Shown piece after piece: positions 13,928-26,873 of a stretch of 64,000 nt of DNA. Position numbers and translations under genes: made by a program. Each line of letters begins with the position of its first letter. The stretch's first letter is position 1. Under the pieces are notes generated by a model. It searched no databases, was not told where the DNA came from, and was given only the letters and a program-made list of their open reading frames with translations. Source of the stretch: Hymenochaete sp. R1 (Eukaryota; Basidiomycota; Agaricomycetes; Hymenochaetales; Hymenochaetaceae); the NCBI GenBank assembly GCA_019400425.1, contig JAFREE010000027.1, positions 124,001 to 188,000 on the forward strand, in the 5' to 3' direction.

Positions 13928-15078
13928 CTATTTCTTTTTGCCTCCTGAGCCTGTGCCTGAGCCACCACCACTCCTTATCACCTTCTGCACCATACCACGA
14001 AAACTACCGCTCCCTTTCCTCCTCTTCTCTCCCTCTTTCTGCTCCGCATGAGCCAGATACTCATCAGCCTTTGAAACCTTTCCTTGGATCTCCTCGGTGC
14101 GCTTTTTAATCGCCTCACTCATAGAGCGGAAGACAAACTCGATCTGCATGTAGAGAGCTTCAAGAGCCAGATCATGGAGGTCAACAGCCTTAAACAGCGC
14201 AAAGTCCTTTGCATCCTTATTCTTCCAGCTCTCAATCACCGCCAGAGCGTCCTGCCTCCGGCTGTTATAGAGAAAGTTGAGAATGCCTTCGGCGTTCGTT
14301 TCGAGGTTCAGGAGACTTTTGAAGCGCCTCACCTCGCGAGCCCAGTGCCTGACGCAGTCAGACAACGACGAGTCTTCTGGAGGGTAGTGCAAAGTAAGGT
14401 CCAAGGGAGAGTTGATATGTTGCACCAATGCTTTGTCGGTAATGCGAAATGCCCATTCGTCCCGGACTTCGTCAATAGACGCCAGCCCTCCCCGCATTAT
14501 GTCTGTAGCTTTGAATATATCATGGCCGTGGACGATAATGGGAAGCGACACTTCTCTGTATTCCTTGATGGCTCCGAGAAACTCACCATAAACTTTCTGA
14601 TACACGTCTTCTACAGGCGTGAGCTCCCCACCACGGTACTTCGCCTCGAAGAACTGGGATGGGGAGGAGTTGAGCGCATCGCCAAACCTGCGTGTTTCAT
14701 CATGGGACAAACGTTTATTCAATTTCTTCGCGAAGTTTGTAGAGGCTTCCTCGAAACATACCACTCGAACGGTTTTGAAGGCGTAACGGAGTTCATAGAG
14801 GTCGTTGTGTTTGCCAGGCTTTTTAGCCTCCAGCTGGAAACCAATCGTCTGGTCAAAGCGATCTACTTTTCCGGATGCTTCAAAGATGTAGATCGGGATG
14901 TTCTCGAATCCTTCAATAGATCCTCGATGGTCACCATGGGCTGTTGCTTGTGATGGTGCTGATGCAGTGTGGGAACTCACTACAGGCAGAAGAAAAGTAT
15001 GTTAGTGATGATGGACGGACTCAGATACGGGATGCAAGTGCCAGTGGTTGTGAGGAAAAAAGAAAGAGAAGGCTCACT
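13928..15078 (-). CDS. Family A copy 1: uncharacterised helical protein with split start codon
   Basis: Two exons: base 15078 supplies the A of the start codon, and 14979-13928 starts with TG, so the ATG is interrupted by a 98-bp GT-AG intron (14980-15077, donor GTGAGC, acceptor CTGTAG). The product is 350 aa. No in-frame ATG lies upstream in the same open stretch back to a stop near 15215. Paralogous to the gene at 31385. Shared blocks: IEGFENIPIYIFEASGKVDR near the N-terminus, a DVY..YG.....I.EYRE.S block in the middle, a helical region with EALYMQIEFVFRSM near residue 290, and a basic Gly/Ser/Lys tail. Predicted mostly alpha-helical by eye, with no signal peptide or TM segment. I recognise no family; it may be a lineage-specific cytosolic or nuclear protein. 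Confidence 0.7.
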
Positions 15079-17011
15079 AATGAAGATGCGTAGATGAGAT
15101 TTGGCTACAAGATTTAAGCTGAAATCACGATTTCGATGAACGTCAATGTGAAGGAATAATCCAAAGCAAGAACTTGAATGAATGCAATAAGGGCATCCCC
15201 TTCCTCATATCCCCTTCCTTTTCAACGTCTCACCGTCTCATCAATTCTTTGCAAGTTGAAACGCAAAGATAACTCAGCAGAAACCAGTCCCTAGGGATAA
15301 TTTCTTTCACAAGCATGAGAACCACTGATATCAATCCTTTGCTTCCACAAACTTCAAGTCTGTATGCCAGTGATGTGCTGAAATTGATAGCATGGCCCAT
15401 CTCTTTGTGTGGGCGGCGTCGTCTCGAATGAAACAAAATAGAGCAGTCAGCGTTGGGCAGACATAATATACCTAGTTTTCGTCCGGCTCCTGCCGAAGAG
15501 CCACTAAGAGGCGTTTCTCACCATCCTAGCCCATGAGGTAAGCACAGTCGCAAAGTGGGTTCAACACTTACTTTGTTCACGGTGGATGGCACTCTAGCGC
15601 ATTCGCGATTCGAACTCACTGTGATTCCAACCCAGCCTGAGGTTGTCCGAGTCTCAGGCTGTTAAAATGACTTGGAGCTCGTTGCCAGATCATGGGATAT
15701 TCCTGGTGCAAACCGAATCTAAATCACGTTTTCCAGCTCCAAAATGAAAACTACTGCATCTCCGAGTCAATGGCACTCAATGCTCCGGTGCCAGATGCGA
15801 GTGCCAGTGGTAGCTCTTGCACAACCAGACCAGCAACAGTGCTTAGTGTGGGATTATACTCACCCGAGTCGTATTGGTTTATTACTACTCTGTACGGGAT
15901 AGCCAGCCGTCAACTTAATTGTAAGTTTGGAAACGCGAGAGGACTCACGAGCGTGTTGAGCCGAAGAGACCGACCATCAATACCCAGTCAATCGAATGTG
16001 GATGAGGACGAGCACAATGATTGATTAAATGACCCTGGTTGGCGTCGGTAGGCTAGGGTGTATGATGGCGTATGATGGCGAGAGCAAGCCATCTGTATCA
16101 TCCGTTTGAATTTTGAAATTGAGCTACTGGAGTGAAGGGAGCAGTGTAAACTAGGCGATGAAAGCCTTCCAAAACAGTCAGTCGAATGCGGATGACGCAG
16201 ATAATCGAGCAAGGCTCGAACTTTGAGCCTCCAAGAGAAGAGACCCCAACTTACACCAGACAGTCAGAGAAAACCTATTATTTCGCATTTTGTATCCAGA
16301 AGGCAGACGAATAAAATCGATACGAAAAGAAAGACGAGAAGAGATAAAAGCATGGTATTAACGCAAGCCTCCCCCTGGCTCCTGGCTCCTGTCTCTTGAT
16401 CCCTGAATCATTTGAACATCTACCCAGGGAGGATAATCAGTTATAAGGAGAGGCAAAGAAGCAAAGGGAGGAAAAAGAAGACAATTATACTAACTACGTT
16501 TCAGAGAAAAGGTAGACGGGGAATCGGGAAGTATCAGGAGCAATCGAGTACCACAAGAGTAGAAGGGAAAAAAAGAGCTGGACCGAGAAACGGAATGCGA
16601 GAACTGATACGAGCAGGAAGGTGAGAAACGCAAGGTGCTCGGGGTAGGGGAGGAGGGGCTCGACATTCGCGATGCGAGAGAAATCGTACATGGGAGGCAC
16701 ATAGGCGACGAAACGCGACAGACGGACGAAAAGGGAAAGGAAAGATGAAGCAGTGGATGTAGGTAAGAAGAACTACCGTCTATCGATTCAATTCGATGCG
16801 ATGTAACGGGAAACGGGAAGAGCAAATATAAATGAAAAGCCGCAGGAAAAGCATCACGTTTTCCTTCATTCTCACCCCTTCTTCACCTCACCTTCCCCAA
16901 CAACCGATATTAACCAACTAAACTAGTAACTGACACGAACGGGCGAAGAAACAAAAATAAAGAACAAAGAACAGACAAACGAACGAGACTAAGACGTGAG
17001 GTGCATTCAGG
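15079..17011. other. Intergenic, no gene recognised
   Basis: 5' flank of family A copy 1 and 3' flank of G-alpha. Small direct repeats occur: a decanucleotide tandem (gtatgatggc) near 16060-16080 and a CTGGCTC tandem near 16375-16390. No gene is supported. Confidence 0.4.
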
Positions 17012-19018
17012 CTACAGAAGACCACACTCCCGTAAGTGAAGCTGGAGCAGGATGTCCTGAATAGCGCTCAAAACGACTGGAAAAAAATGCACATTAGTTC
17101 TATTTCAATCTCCCAATCACGCAAATTATCCGGCCGAGTCGGGTATCCGTGAAGAAAATAAGGGAATGCAGATGGGGTAGAATCGATCACTCACACTTGA
17201 TCTGCTGGGTGTCCGTCGCACATGTGTAATGTGCATAAATTTGTTTCGTCGCCGCGTTCTGGTTGAGGGATACGAACCGATGGAGGAGGTATTCGCACGC
17301 GGCATCATAGTTGTCCCCACCGTTGTAATCAGGGAAGTAATCACCCAGTGGTGAATTCGGGAGTTTCTCCGCGAACAGATCGATTTTGTTGAGGAAAAGA
17401 ATCTGGAGGCGTTCGGGACGCAGGCAAGATTTTGCAAATTTGGTTTATGAGTTTGGATTTAGGTCGGTAATTGGATTTATGGGAGGTAGTGGTGGTGATG
17501 CGGATGTCGGGATGTTGTGATAGGAGGCGCAAAACGTGAGAACTTAGGCCTCATCGGAGTTAAAATAATGATACTCACGATGGAAGTCTTGACGAACCAG
17601 CGCGAATTGCAAATAGAGTCGAACAGCGTGAGCGCCTCTTGCATTCGGTTCTGATAAAGAAGCGAATTAGAAGAGCCCATCACATCGTATCAGTGCACCG
17701 CAACGCGACACAATTGATTGCTGCAGAGCGAGTTGAAACGCGAACATACCACACTCTCATCCTCATACAGCATCTGATCGTATTCGCTTAGCGAGACCAG
17801 GAAGACGAGCGCTGTGACGTTTTCGAAACAGTGTATCCATTTCTTCCGATCACTTCGCTGTCCACCGACATCGAACAGTCGGTAAGTAAGCTCGCCGACT
17901 CGGAACATCGTTTCAGTAATACCCGTCGTCTTGACACGGGATCGCAGAATATCCTGATCTGTGGGCATGTACGTATGATCGGCCATACGGTCAATCTGGT
18001 TGAAGTAGCTGAAAAAAAACAGTCGAAGTCCATGTTAGATCAAACATAGTAGTAATTTGACCAGAACTAATTAACTCACTATACGGCGGAATCGTTTAGT
18101 TGATATTCCCGACTTCTCCGAACTGCCTCCTTGACGCCCGGATCTCTCCAAAGTGCGCGAATAGCATCTGCGACATCGCGTGGTAACGAGTTCGTTTCAA
18201 TTTGTCCGGGGAGGGAAAGCACAAGTGCGCGGCGCGCGTCGTTCTGCGGCTCAAGTTGAAGGTCGAGTTGCGGCATAGCCTCAAGAATGGCGCTAAAGAA
18301 ATGAATTACAACGTCAGAATAGTCCCATGACTGGAATTCAAATGATGTAGAGGCAAAAGCCGAGGCATCGGATGAAGCGGCGCAATGTGGAGCCAAATCA
18401 CGATACGAGATGAGGACAGAGATGAAGTCTCAAGACTCGTTGCAGCACACAAGCATAGAAGGACGCTCGGAACCAAGCACAATCGAGAAAGGTAGAAAGA
18501 CGCTGATGAGTGTAAATATCGGAAGCGCGGCACGGCGGCGCGACTTTGGAACAAAGGCACGACCAGATGTTGAAATGCTGCCTCTGCTTCCCAACAAATA
18601 TGAAATAAAGGAGAAACAGTGTTGCTCACCGCATAGACTGAATGGTGTTAGAGAAGATGATTTCTTTGTACGAGTCTCGTTCTTGTTCGTTGTATCCGCC
18701 ATGATGAATGAGCTTCATTTGCTTCAAGACTGTGGACTAATAGCCATTTTGATGGGATGTGAATAGTGGCCCGGAATAAATGAACGCTTAACGCACCTTT
18801 CCGGATTCACCAGCCCCGAGAAGCAACATTTTGATTTCATTTTTAGCGAGCATGCGGTCCCGTTTGAGCTGGTTCTCAATCTCATCGTTGCCTACAAGAA
18901 TGCCAAAGAGACCGGTTCAGTCCCTCTCTCACCCGTCTTATATGGTGACGCCCAAACAGCGAAAGCACGTACGGGCCTTGGCCTCTTCGTCAACAGCAGT
19001 AGATTGCGCGCAACCCAT
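17012..19018 (-). CDS. Heterotrimeric G-protein alpha subunit (fungal class I, Gi-like)
   Basis: Eight exons: 19018-18973, 18891-18797, 18736-18630, 18292-18080, 18008-17750, 17650-17579, 17402-17195, 17076-17012. The product is 354 aa, the usual family length. N-terminal MGCAQS provides the myristoylation Gly2 and palmitoylation Cys3. The P-loop GAGESGKS (41-48) is interrupted by intron 2 between Lys47 and Ser48. Switch I RVKTTGI, switch [15 protein letters not shown]4 NKID and G5 TCAT are all intact. The C-terminus is ECGLL, with the Cys at -4 that Gi-type subunits use for pertussis-toxin ADP-ribosylation. It couples seven-transmembrane receptors (pheromone or nutrient) to cAMP or MAPK signalling at the plasma membrane. 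No tampering of key residues is seen; a single-copy housekeeping gene is likely. Confidence 0.97.
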
Positions 19019-22000
19019 TTTTACACGAAAAAGATTGAAAGATGAAGGAGGAAAGGAACGGCTGTGTGCTGAGGGTGTGCTTTGACTGAGTGACTGAGTG
19101 GATGGTGGAATAAGTATATATGGTCGAGTGATAGGGCGATTGGCTGCCGGCGGTGAGCGTGTGCTTGAGCTCGCTGTCCTTGAAAGCAAACGATAGCAAG
19201 GAGGGCTGTCGCGGCGGCGAGAACGATGGCGGGGAAAAAGGAGGAAGAAAGGACGAGGAGGAGGTGAAAGATGGAAGGAAAGAAGGAGAAGAGGGAAAAG
19301 GCGAGTGGTCGACAAGGAGAAAATCAGGACGAAAACGGAAATTCTCCGTCTAACCGAAGCCGACAATCGCTGCCTCTTTTGGTGCAAAAATATTTCGTTT
19401 TCTGGACAAAACTTCTGTTTAGAAGATTCCCTCGGTCAGAAACTTTGACTTTATGTCAGCATTTTGAAAGACTTTTTCCGACGAAAATTCGACATCTCCT
19501 TTCAAACTCTACTGCCGAGACTACCGATATAAATGCTCTGTGTTAATTCGCCTTCCTACCGTGACCACTACTTCTATGACTCGCGTCGAACAGCTTCAAT
19601 AGTACTTCGATATCCCTTGTTGAGCAGAATGAGTTAGTTTCCCACCAGAAGACTGCGTGTTTGTAACACTATTCAATTCTCGAAGCTCGCCGTATCAATA
19701 GCATCCGTAGTTGCCGATCCTTCGGCAAAGAGAATTCTTTTCACTAACTTATCTGGGCCTTTTGTCTTCAAACAACATTGACTAGTGGGCTTGAAAAGAC
19801 AAGCATGCCCATATTCTATTTTGTTTTCTCGCTTTCGCCCTGTTTACTCCGTCTCTTACGCTCGAAAAAGATCAATGCAACTACCCAAGGTAGACGAGGA
19901 ACAATTCCTTGTCTCGAAGCACAACCTGTAACTGCCAGTGCGGGAAAAAGGAACAATGTCGATAGAACACAATTTAAGACCAAGGACTTCGGTGCTGCCA
20001 AAATTCAAGGCCTAGGGCTCCACAAAGTACTCGCTTAGCTCAACAACGTCGAATGATTCCGGTTGTGAGCTCGCGTATCGAAGGTGTGAATTGCTCTGAG
20101 AAGATGCAGAAGTCAGGGATATATGGATGACGCGAAACGACCTGTATCAGTGTATATAAATTCTATTCAAACTTCGCTCCCGACGGTCCGACACACAGAC
20201 TAGCGTTCCGTTCCCTGAATATCCCTCGACTCGAGCTCGGGCGCTCGACGCGTATTTCGATAACTAGCCGGCCGGCGGAGGCGGAGACGGAGCTGCAGGT
20301 GTCGGAGGTGGTAAGATCGGAAACGCCCTCCTCGGCTTTTGCTGGTGTTGGCGCTGGCCTTCGCTTCGTCTCGTCTCGAGAGCGAGAGCGAGGCTGCCGC
20401 TGCGCGCGCAAAGGACATCACCAATAATCTTTGTCCTTAAAAAACACACTTTTAAGCACTAATTTTCGGAGAAAGGACCGAAATAAAGAACTCTTTTTTT
20501 GGAAGAAAAACCCCCCACATACGAGTTCCTCCAAGCGCCCCTAACTGTCCGGAAAAGAGGGGCAGCCCATCCAGGTCTCTAAGACGTCGCATACACTAGA
20601 TCATCTGTCTCTGTGCTCTGGAATCATAGCACAGATATGAGATGCTACCTGCAATAGTAACTTAATCTGATATCAGACTCCCAAGTCATGGTCATCAGAC
20701 AAACTCAGACAATACTAGCGAGGCACGAATGTAGATTGACTTTCCGGAGAGCACCGTGACGAGGAAGAGAGAACTGAGACACCTTCGGAGGACACCTACA
20801 CGTTTCCAGTGGACACCGACTCGGATTCGTTTGTCTCGGAGCGCCCCTAGTGTTCCTTGCTATACGTTTTCTTATGATCCCATAAGCATTTTTCACGGGA
20901 CTCCATCTGAAGTTGAGAAAATAATGTGGCGCGTGAGACGTGTTTCGGGATTGTTATTGCTTTACATTGCAAGTACAAGGACTGAAACGGTACGCGATAC
21001 AGAATTTTGAGATGACGACCTTTCGGGAAGAGAAGAGAGCGGAGCAGAATGAATGAAATGAGAGCTAGTTGTAGTGATACTGCGCGAAGAACAAACGAAG
21101 ATTCCCGGAAAAACAGTGTGTAAAGGAGGTAATAATGATAAATGCGATGAGAGAACCGATTCCCACGAAAACGAGTCGTAAGAAGTAACACAGACCTAGC
21201 TACGATGTAATGGGGATCACAGTCCCAGACCCAGAAACGGATGTGCAACAGCTTCTTAAAAATGAGAATGACAGGATACATCCAGACAATACAATCCCAG
21301 GAGAAAAAGAAAGAGAAGACGCAAAAGAAGAAAGAAGAAATTCCGAGAAAGACACGTCGACGACCACCTATCAGCCACCATCACCCACAAACAAATCCCA
21401 ATCTCCGAATGGCCAGATCCAAACATTTTACGGCACACCGTACAATAGTTCGCAATTAGATCGACCCAATACCGTTACCTATTTTGACCAGAAACACACA
21501 GAAGACAGACAGCCTGTATTCGCGTGGATCAAAGTCATCATGAAGTGGCGCTGACTCGGAAGGGGAATCGATGGACTAGAAACTTGAGGTGATGGGAAGT
21601 AAGGAAATGTGAAACCCGGGACCGTCAGATACACGCCATCCCCCCGCGTTCCCCGTCATTTGTTCCCGCTCCCTGCGTCTAAATGGTATCATAGGATCAA
21701 GACCGTACAACAAAAGAGCCCCATGCACGTTTATTATGCAAGGGCTGTTTCGTGATGACGAATCTGGGGTTGGTGATTGTTGGCGCGAGCGTATGAATGC
21801 TGACGGACCGGGATGGCGATGGGCCACAGCGAAGGGGCGTTGAGTGATGATGAGGTGGTGGAGTCAATCCGGGACTCTCATCGTCTATCCCCATCATTAT
21901 CGCCAACCAAAGTGTGCTTCGATTGGAAGATGAGCATTTAACGAAATCGAAACATCGCAGATGTACGAATCAAAAGAAAGAGTCACGTCGCGGGACGCGC

Positions 22001-22308
22001 GCCTTTCCCGCTGTCCCTTCCCCTTCCATGGCATTCCCTTGTCTTCCTCGTATCCTAGCCCCTGTTTCCCGCAATTTGTGAACCAAATCTTGATGCAAAG
22101 CGCCCGTAGTTCGGAAATGGGAGAATGGAGAACAGCCGACATGTCAATGCGGGACCCTCCTCCTTAATGTATGCCTGTCTAGTGGCTTGACCAGGTTGGA
22201 TGGGGGGACAGGCGGGCAGACCCACCGAGACGGCGTACTGAAGAAAAAGGCGCATGCAAAAGGGGAATGTTGTGGATAAGTGTACTGACCAGGAGTCAAT
22301 TTCTCGAT
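19019..22308. other. Intergenic, no gene recognised
   Basis: The 3.3-kb space holds the promoter/5' UTR of G-alpha (19019-19500, purine-rich) and the 3' flank of the Zn2Cys6 gene. Open frames are short and shadow-like, and I could not assemble a spliced gene. A long non-coding transcript cannot be excluded. Confidence 0.35.
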
Positions 22309-25300
22309 TCACCGGCCCCTATGTCGTACCCTACTCCCGCCCCCGCCACTTCTGCCCCGTCCCACCTCGCCTGTGTCTTGTCCTTGAGCACCAAAAGTAC
22401 TGTGCAACGCAGCATACGGATGACTCGGTACCCTGACACCACTTCCTTGTCCCTCATCCCTCACAGCGCTCTGCGGTACTGGCACCGGCATGGAAGCATT
22501 TATACTCATCCCTGATCCGGGTCGTCCACCGCCATAAGGAGACCCCGAGCTTGAGTTACGAGCAATAGAGCTGATGGATTGAAGTGTCTCTGGGTGGAAC
22601 GAGGAATGTTGGTGTGGAGAGTGCGAGTGGGGATGAGGACTTGAAGAAAGCGATACTGAAGTTGAGGATGAAGGGATTGACATCGGAACAAGCGACGAAA
22701 GACGACGACGGCTTTGATTTTGAAGGGGAGGGGTCCGGTAGGTAGAATGAAGGTCGTGTTGGCTGGGAGAGGCAAATCCGGCCATGTGCGGAGAATAAGA
22801 CGGATGTTTTTGCTGCTGTTGAGTGTACGATTGCACATGTAATGGCGGGGTCGGTGAGTCAGTATGTATAGCAGGGACGACAGCATGGTGTCTTAGAGAT
22901 GTCGGTGGCATTCCTGTAGCAGATATTCCGTGTTCATACGTATCATGTTGACCTTGACCCTGATTGTGATTAAGCGGACTGTGCTGCGAATTTTGCGAAA
23001 GCAAGCCGGCTGCCAGCACCGAGCTCGCATCGCGTTCAGACTGGTGGAACCAACGCCAGTTGGCATGATTCGTGAGAGCCTGTTCTGCATCGACTATACG
23101 TTGTTGCGCTTCCGTTTTGTCTTGCCTATTGTTCGACGGCGCGATGGACTGTACCCACGAAGCCGGAACAGGCTCAGACTGTGATGGCACTGTTGGTGTA
23201 GTGGCTGATTGCGAACGTCCACGTTCTAATTGAGTTTGATGAGGAGGGGTTGTCTGAGATGGGACTTGGATATGTGGACGAGCTTGGGGTTGGGCGAAAG
23301 TAGGAGGCGTATCCGGGTCTGGCATAGATTCCTTTATGCTTGACCTGAGCGGCGAGAATATTAGTATTATGGACGACTGGCAGAATTAAGTACCTACAGG
23401 AACTTGCGCGCCATTATCCACCGACTCTCGGCGAGTTCAAGGCACGTCATGCACTTCTCAACATCCGACAATGCCTTCTCCCTTTCCTTAATCCTCACAT
23501 TCGTACTCTTTTCCCCGAGAGCACCGACACCCGCAGCAGCGGCGTGAATCCCCATCAATTGTGTTGTAGCCGCGATGTGAGCCACTGCAAGCATGTTCGG
23601 GATGTTAGTGATCCCTTTGCGTGTCTGCGTTTCGATGATGCGGATCGCGCTCTGAGCGGCGCTTGAGCAAATAGAGTCTGCAGGGAAAGGGAAGACTTTG
23701 ATGGAAGTGGAAAGTGCAGGAGGGGTCGTGGGAACGTCATGCTGAGGTTGAGGAAGGAAGTGGGCGATATTGGAAAAGGGTCGGTAGATAAGGATGAGAC
23801 AAAGATAGTAACTGGTGTATAGAGTAGCGCTCTGGTTTGAGAATATTTCGTCTTTGATTGTCGGTGACCATCGCACTGTTGTGAGAAACAAAACGATCAG
23901 AGTTGTGCTGCAAATCTTGTAGGTAAAAAAGGACGTTATACGAATTTGACTTACGGTGTTCAGGTACAGAGGAGACCCAGTCATCTAGAGCTGCGTTCAG
24001 CTGGCTCACAACCTGTTCCTGCCAGCCATTGCTTACAAGCCCCAGTAACACCTTAGATTTGTCGATACAGTACTAAGGAATTAATGCTAAGTCAGATCAT
24101 GATAAATCTTGAAGACAATGCCTTACGATAGTGCGCAAAGCGTGAGCCAATATTTGCGTCTGCTTGAGCATTGAAACAAAGAATGATACCGAAGATGGTT
24201 TGTCCTCCGGTTGGACGAATGCAGGTTGGGAAGGATCGCTCGATACCCAATATTCATCATCAACCTCAAGAGGGAAGTCAAGATCGAATCTAGCAACATT
24301 TGAGCATGTCCATGCGCGTGACAGAACGATAGGACTTACTCTTCCTCTCGAACGCAGCATGGCCTCCCAGTACCCGCGCTTCCTAGCCTATCAAACAGCA
24401 CCAACAACCTGTAGCGTCAATGAACGTCAGAAAGGTCAGATCTGCTTGCAAGGATGCTAAGACTCGCCAGAAAGCTCTCTTCCAGAGCTCGTCCTCGGCG
24501 TTCGGTTTCGTCCTGTAGACTTTCCTCCGATGTGCGCCTACGTCCATTGCCTTTCGCAGTGCCGCTCCAACGACTACCCAGCCGGAGGGACCAAGAGAAG
24601 ATCCACGGAGAAACATTCCACTGAGCGAGCAGAACTGGAGTTCGCAGAGAGTTGGAGGGTCAAGGGAGGTCACGGTGAAAGATGCACCGTCTTCAATACC
24701 GCGAATGATGTATTTTTTCATTTAAAAAATTAGATGAAGTCGAGGAGTATTATTCGAACACCTGCTTACCCTGACTCCTTAGAAAAAATCTCCACCCTGC
24801 GCTCGCCCATTCTTCATCTTCACCTTCCTTTTTCACCTTTGCACCCGCGTCCGAGCCCCATCCATCCCACAGCACTCTTTCATCAGTACTCCACCTAGAC
24901 GCAATGGCTAGACACGCCCACACCACGCTTGCAAACTTGGCATCGCGTAGATGACAACCGGCGTGGAAATGTTCATAAAAGGTCGGGGCGTGTAGGAGCG
25001 GGAAGAAAGCATTTGTATAATGGAAGTAAAGCGAGAGGAGTGGGAGTGTGAGATCCGAAGGGGGGAAATCGAAAAGCTTATTCGAGGTTTGCAACGAGGG
25101 CGACGAAGGACGTTGAGACGCATGTCTATGTTCCCAAGCTTCCTCCCACTACGAAAGAAGATCGGAAATTATTCGTCAGGACCATCTTTGCAAGAGGCAA
25201 AGGCCAAGCCAAGAGAAGCCAACGGAAAATAGAAACTCACGGGAGCAATCGTCCAGAACACTTTCCTCCGTCTCCGAGGTACGCCACACACGCCACTCCG

Positions 25301-26320
25301 GTACGCCGCTTCCCTTTCTTCAGCCCCCTCACCTTCACCTCCGATATCGCAAAATCCATCGTCGCCGGCGATGGCGCGCATGAATCTCCTCGTTGCCGTC
25401 AAGTATGGTATGAACGATGATTTCCCGAGGAAGCGCATGCCCCCTCCATCATTTACGCCTTCTTTAGAGTAGATGGATAAGCTACTAAACCCACCTAGAG
25501 AGGGAGGTGAGTCGGCTGGAGACTCAGTATTACCACGTTTCTGAGGGTAAGAGATGAGATACGGTTCTTCTTCATCACTCGCTAGGGAAAGTTCGTCCTC
25601 GCTTATTTGAGTAGGGTTGGATGTTGTAGATCTAAGAGATGAGAGAGATGGTTGACCCGGGAGAAGAGAGGATCCGGATGAGATCGCAGGGGAAGTTTGA
25701 TGTGTACTAGTAGAGGGCTGATGAGGGGGTTGGGCGGTGGAGCCAGACTCCTTGTCGGCTTTCCAAGCACCGCGAGGTATTGGAGGACCAAGCACGTCAC
25801 AGAAGTCTGCTTCGGGTCGTAGCTGATCCGTACGAATCCGTTAGCTAGCTCATTAAGCCAACTCGACGTCAGTCCACTTTAAAGAGCTCACCCTCTTGAA
25901 AAGCTTTTCAAACCGCTCTATGCGATCTTCTAGTGCCGTCACATAGCTTGTGCATAAAAAAGAATATGTCAGACTAAATGCGTTTGCTTAGAGATCGGAA
26001 CAGTTGCTTACGCTTTTGGTGGTCCTCTGGGTCTCGAGGCTTCACTACGGTTGACAAGTGAGCCCCATAACCATCAGTATACCAACAAACTAGAACGGAA
26101 ATATTTATGGAACGGGGACTTACAGGTATGTGCACGGGCATTGGTTCCGCTTGCAGTTCGTGCACTTTGTTCCAGGATTAGGAGCTCCGTCGCATCGAGT
26201 TTTTCTTCTCCGGCAGAAATCGCATGCTCTGTCGGACTTGCGTACTTGGTATGAAGACGACGAGGGGGAAGGAGAAGGAGTTGGATCAGGTCTGAACTCG
26301 TCAATTTTGATTGAGTACAT
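22309..26320 (-). CDS. Zn2Cys6 fungal-specific transcription factor
   Basis: Eleven exons: 26320-26124, 26044-26012, 25946-25892, 25822-25241, 25148-24770, 24690-24468, 24408-24340, 24289-24127, 24072-23955, 23875-23398, 23344-22309. The product is 1110 aa. The zinc cluster CDFCRRRKTRC then CTNCKRNQCPC lies at residues 33-63, followed by a linker and short coiled-coil helix (YVTALEDRIERFEKLFKR). The fungal-specific TF middle-homology domain runs from about residue 290 to 720, with recognisable blocks (FFPLLHAPTFYEHF, ELWKRAFW then LLVLFDRL, FDLDFPLE, LYTSYYLCLILIYRPF). The C-terminal 340 residues are Gln/Ser/Pro/His-rich, a likely activation region. Intron 24409-24467 has a GC donor, the only way to keep the conserved FWLLVLFDR frame. 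Target genes are unknown. Start is the first ATG in frame with the cluster. Confidence 0.93.
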
Positions 26321-26873
26321 CGTTCCAGGAGCGGCTTTTTCTGTCTGCAACTTCCGGGACCGAGAAGGATGATGAAATGGTGACAAGACAGTTATAAAGC
26401 TAAGAAACTTGGCGAGTCTTGGGCGCCGTTCTTAGTGTTCTTGAGGTCTAGAGGGGGGAGGGGCGATAGAAATAGACGGACTTATACATAAGTAGGAAAT
26501 GAAGCTGCTGCGGAGTGACGATGACAATGGCAGATTTCTGTACTCTATTTCCATTCATCCGACTCCCCGAAGGCGCGCGCGAACTTTTGCTTTCGGTTCC
26601 GGCTCTTGTCTCTGCCGACATCAGCCCTCCCGTCCCTTTTTGTTGCACTCGTAGACGACAGCAATATTAACGGTAAGTCCAGTCGGTTTGTCTGCAAAAT
26701 CGTTGCCTATAATTATTGTGGAAAAGCTCACTGAGGAGCAAGCAAGGAAACATGTTCAGATCGTCGGCGGCTCTGAATTTTGTCTCAAGATCACGTGCTT
26801 CGAGTCCGCTCTACGGCGCTCCCATTCAGCTTCTCCGTCTCTTACTAACTTACACTGATGACGACGAGCACTA
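26321..26873. other. Divergent promoter region, Zn2Cys6 factor and SDHAF4
   Basis: A bidirectional spacer of about 550 bp between two head-to-head genes. No further gene and no clear TATA box are seen. Confidence 0.4.

Noticed and set aside
20847..21281. 144-codon minus-strand frame in the G-alpha/Zn2Cys6 gap
   Set aside because: Hydrophobic/aromatic composition typical of random AT-rich sequence, without motif or homologue in the window.
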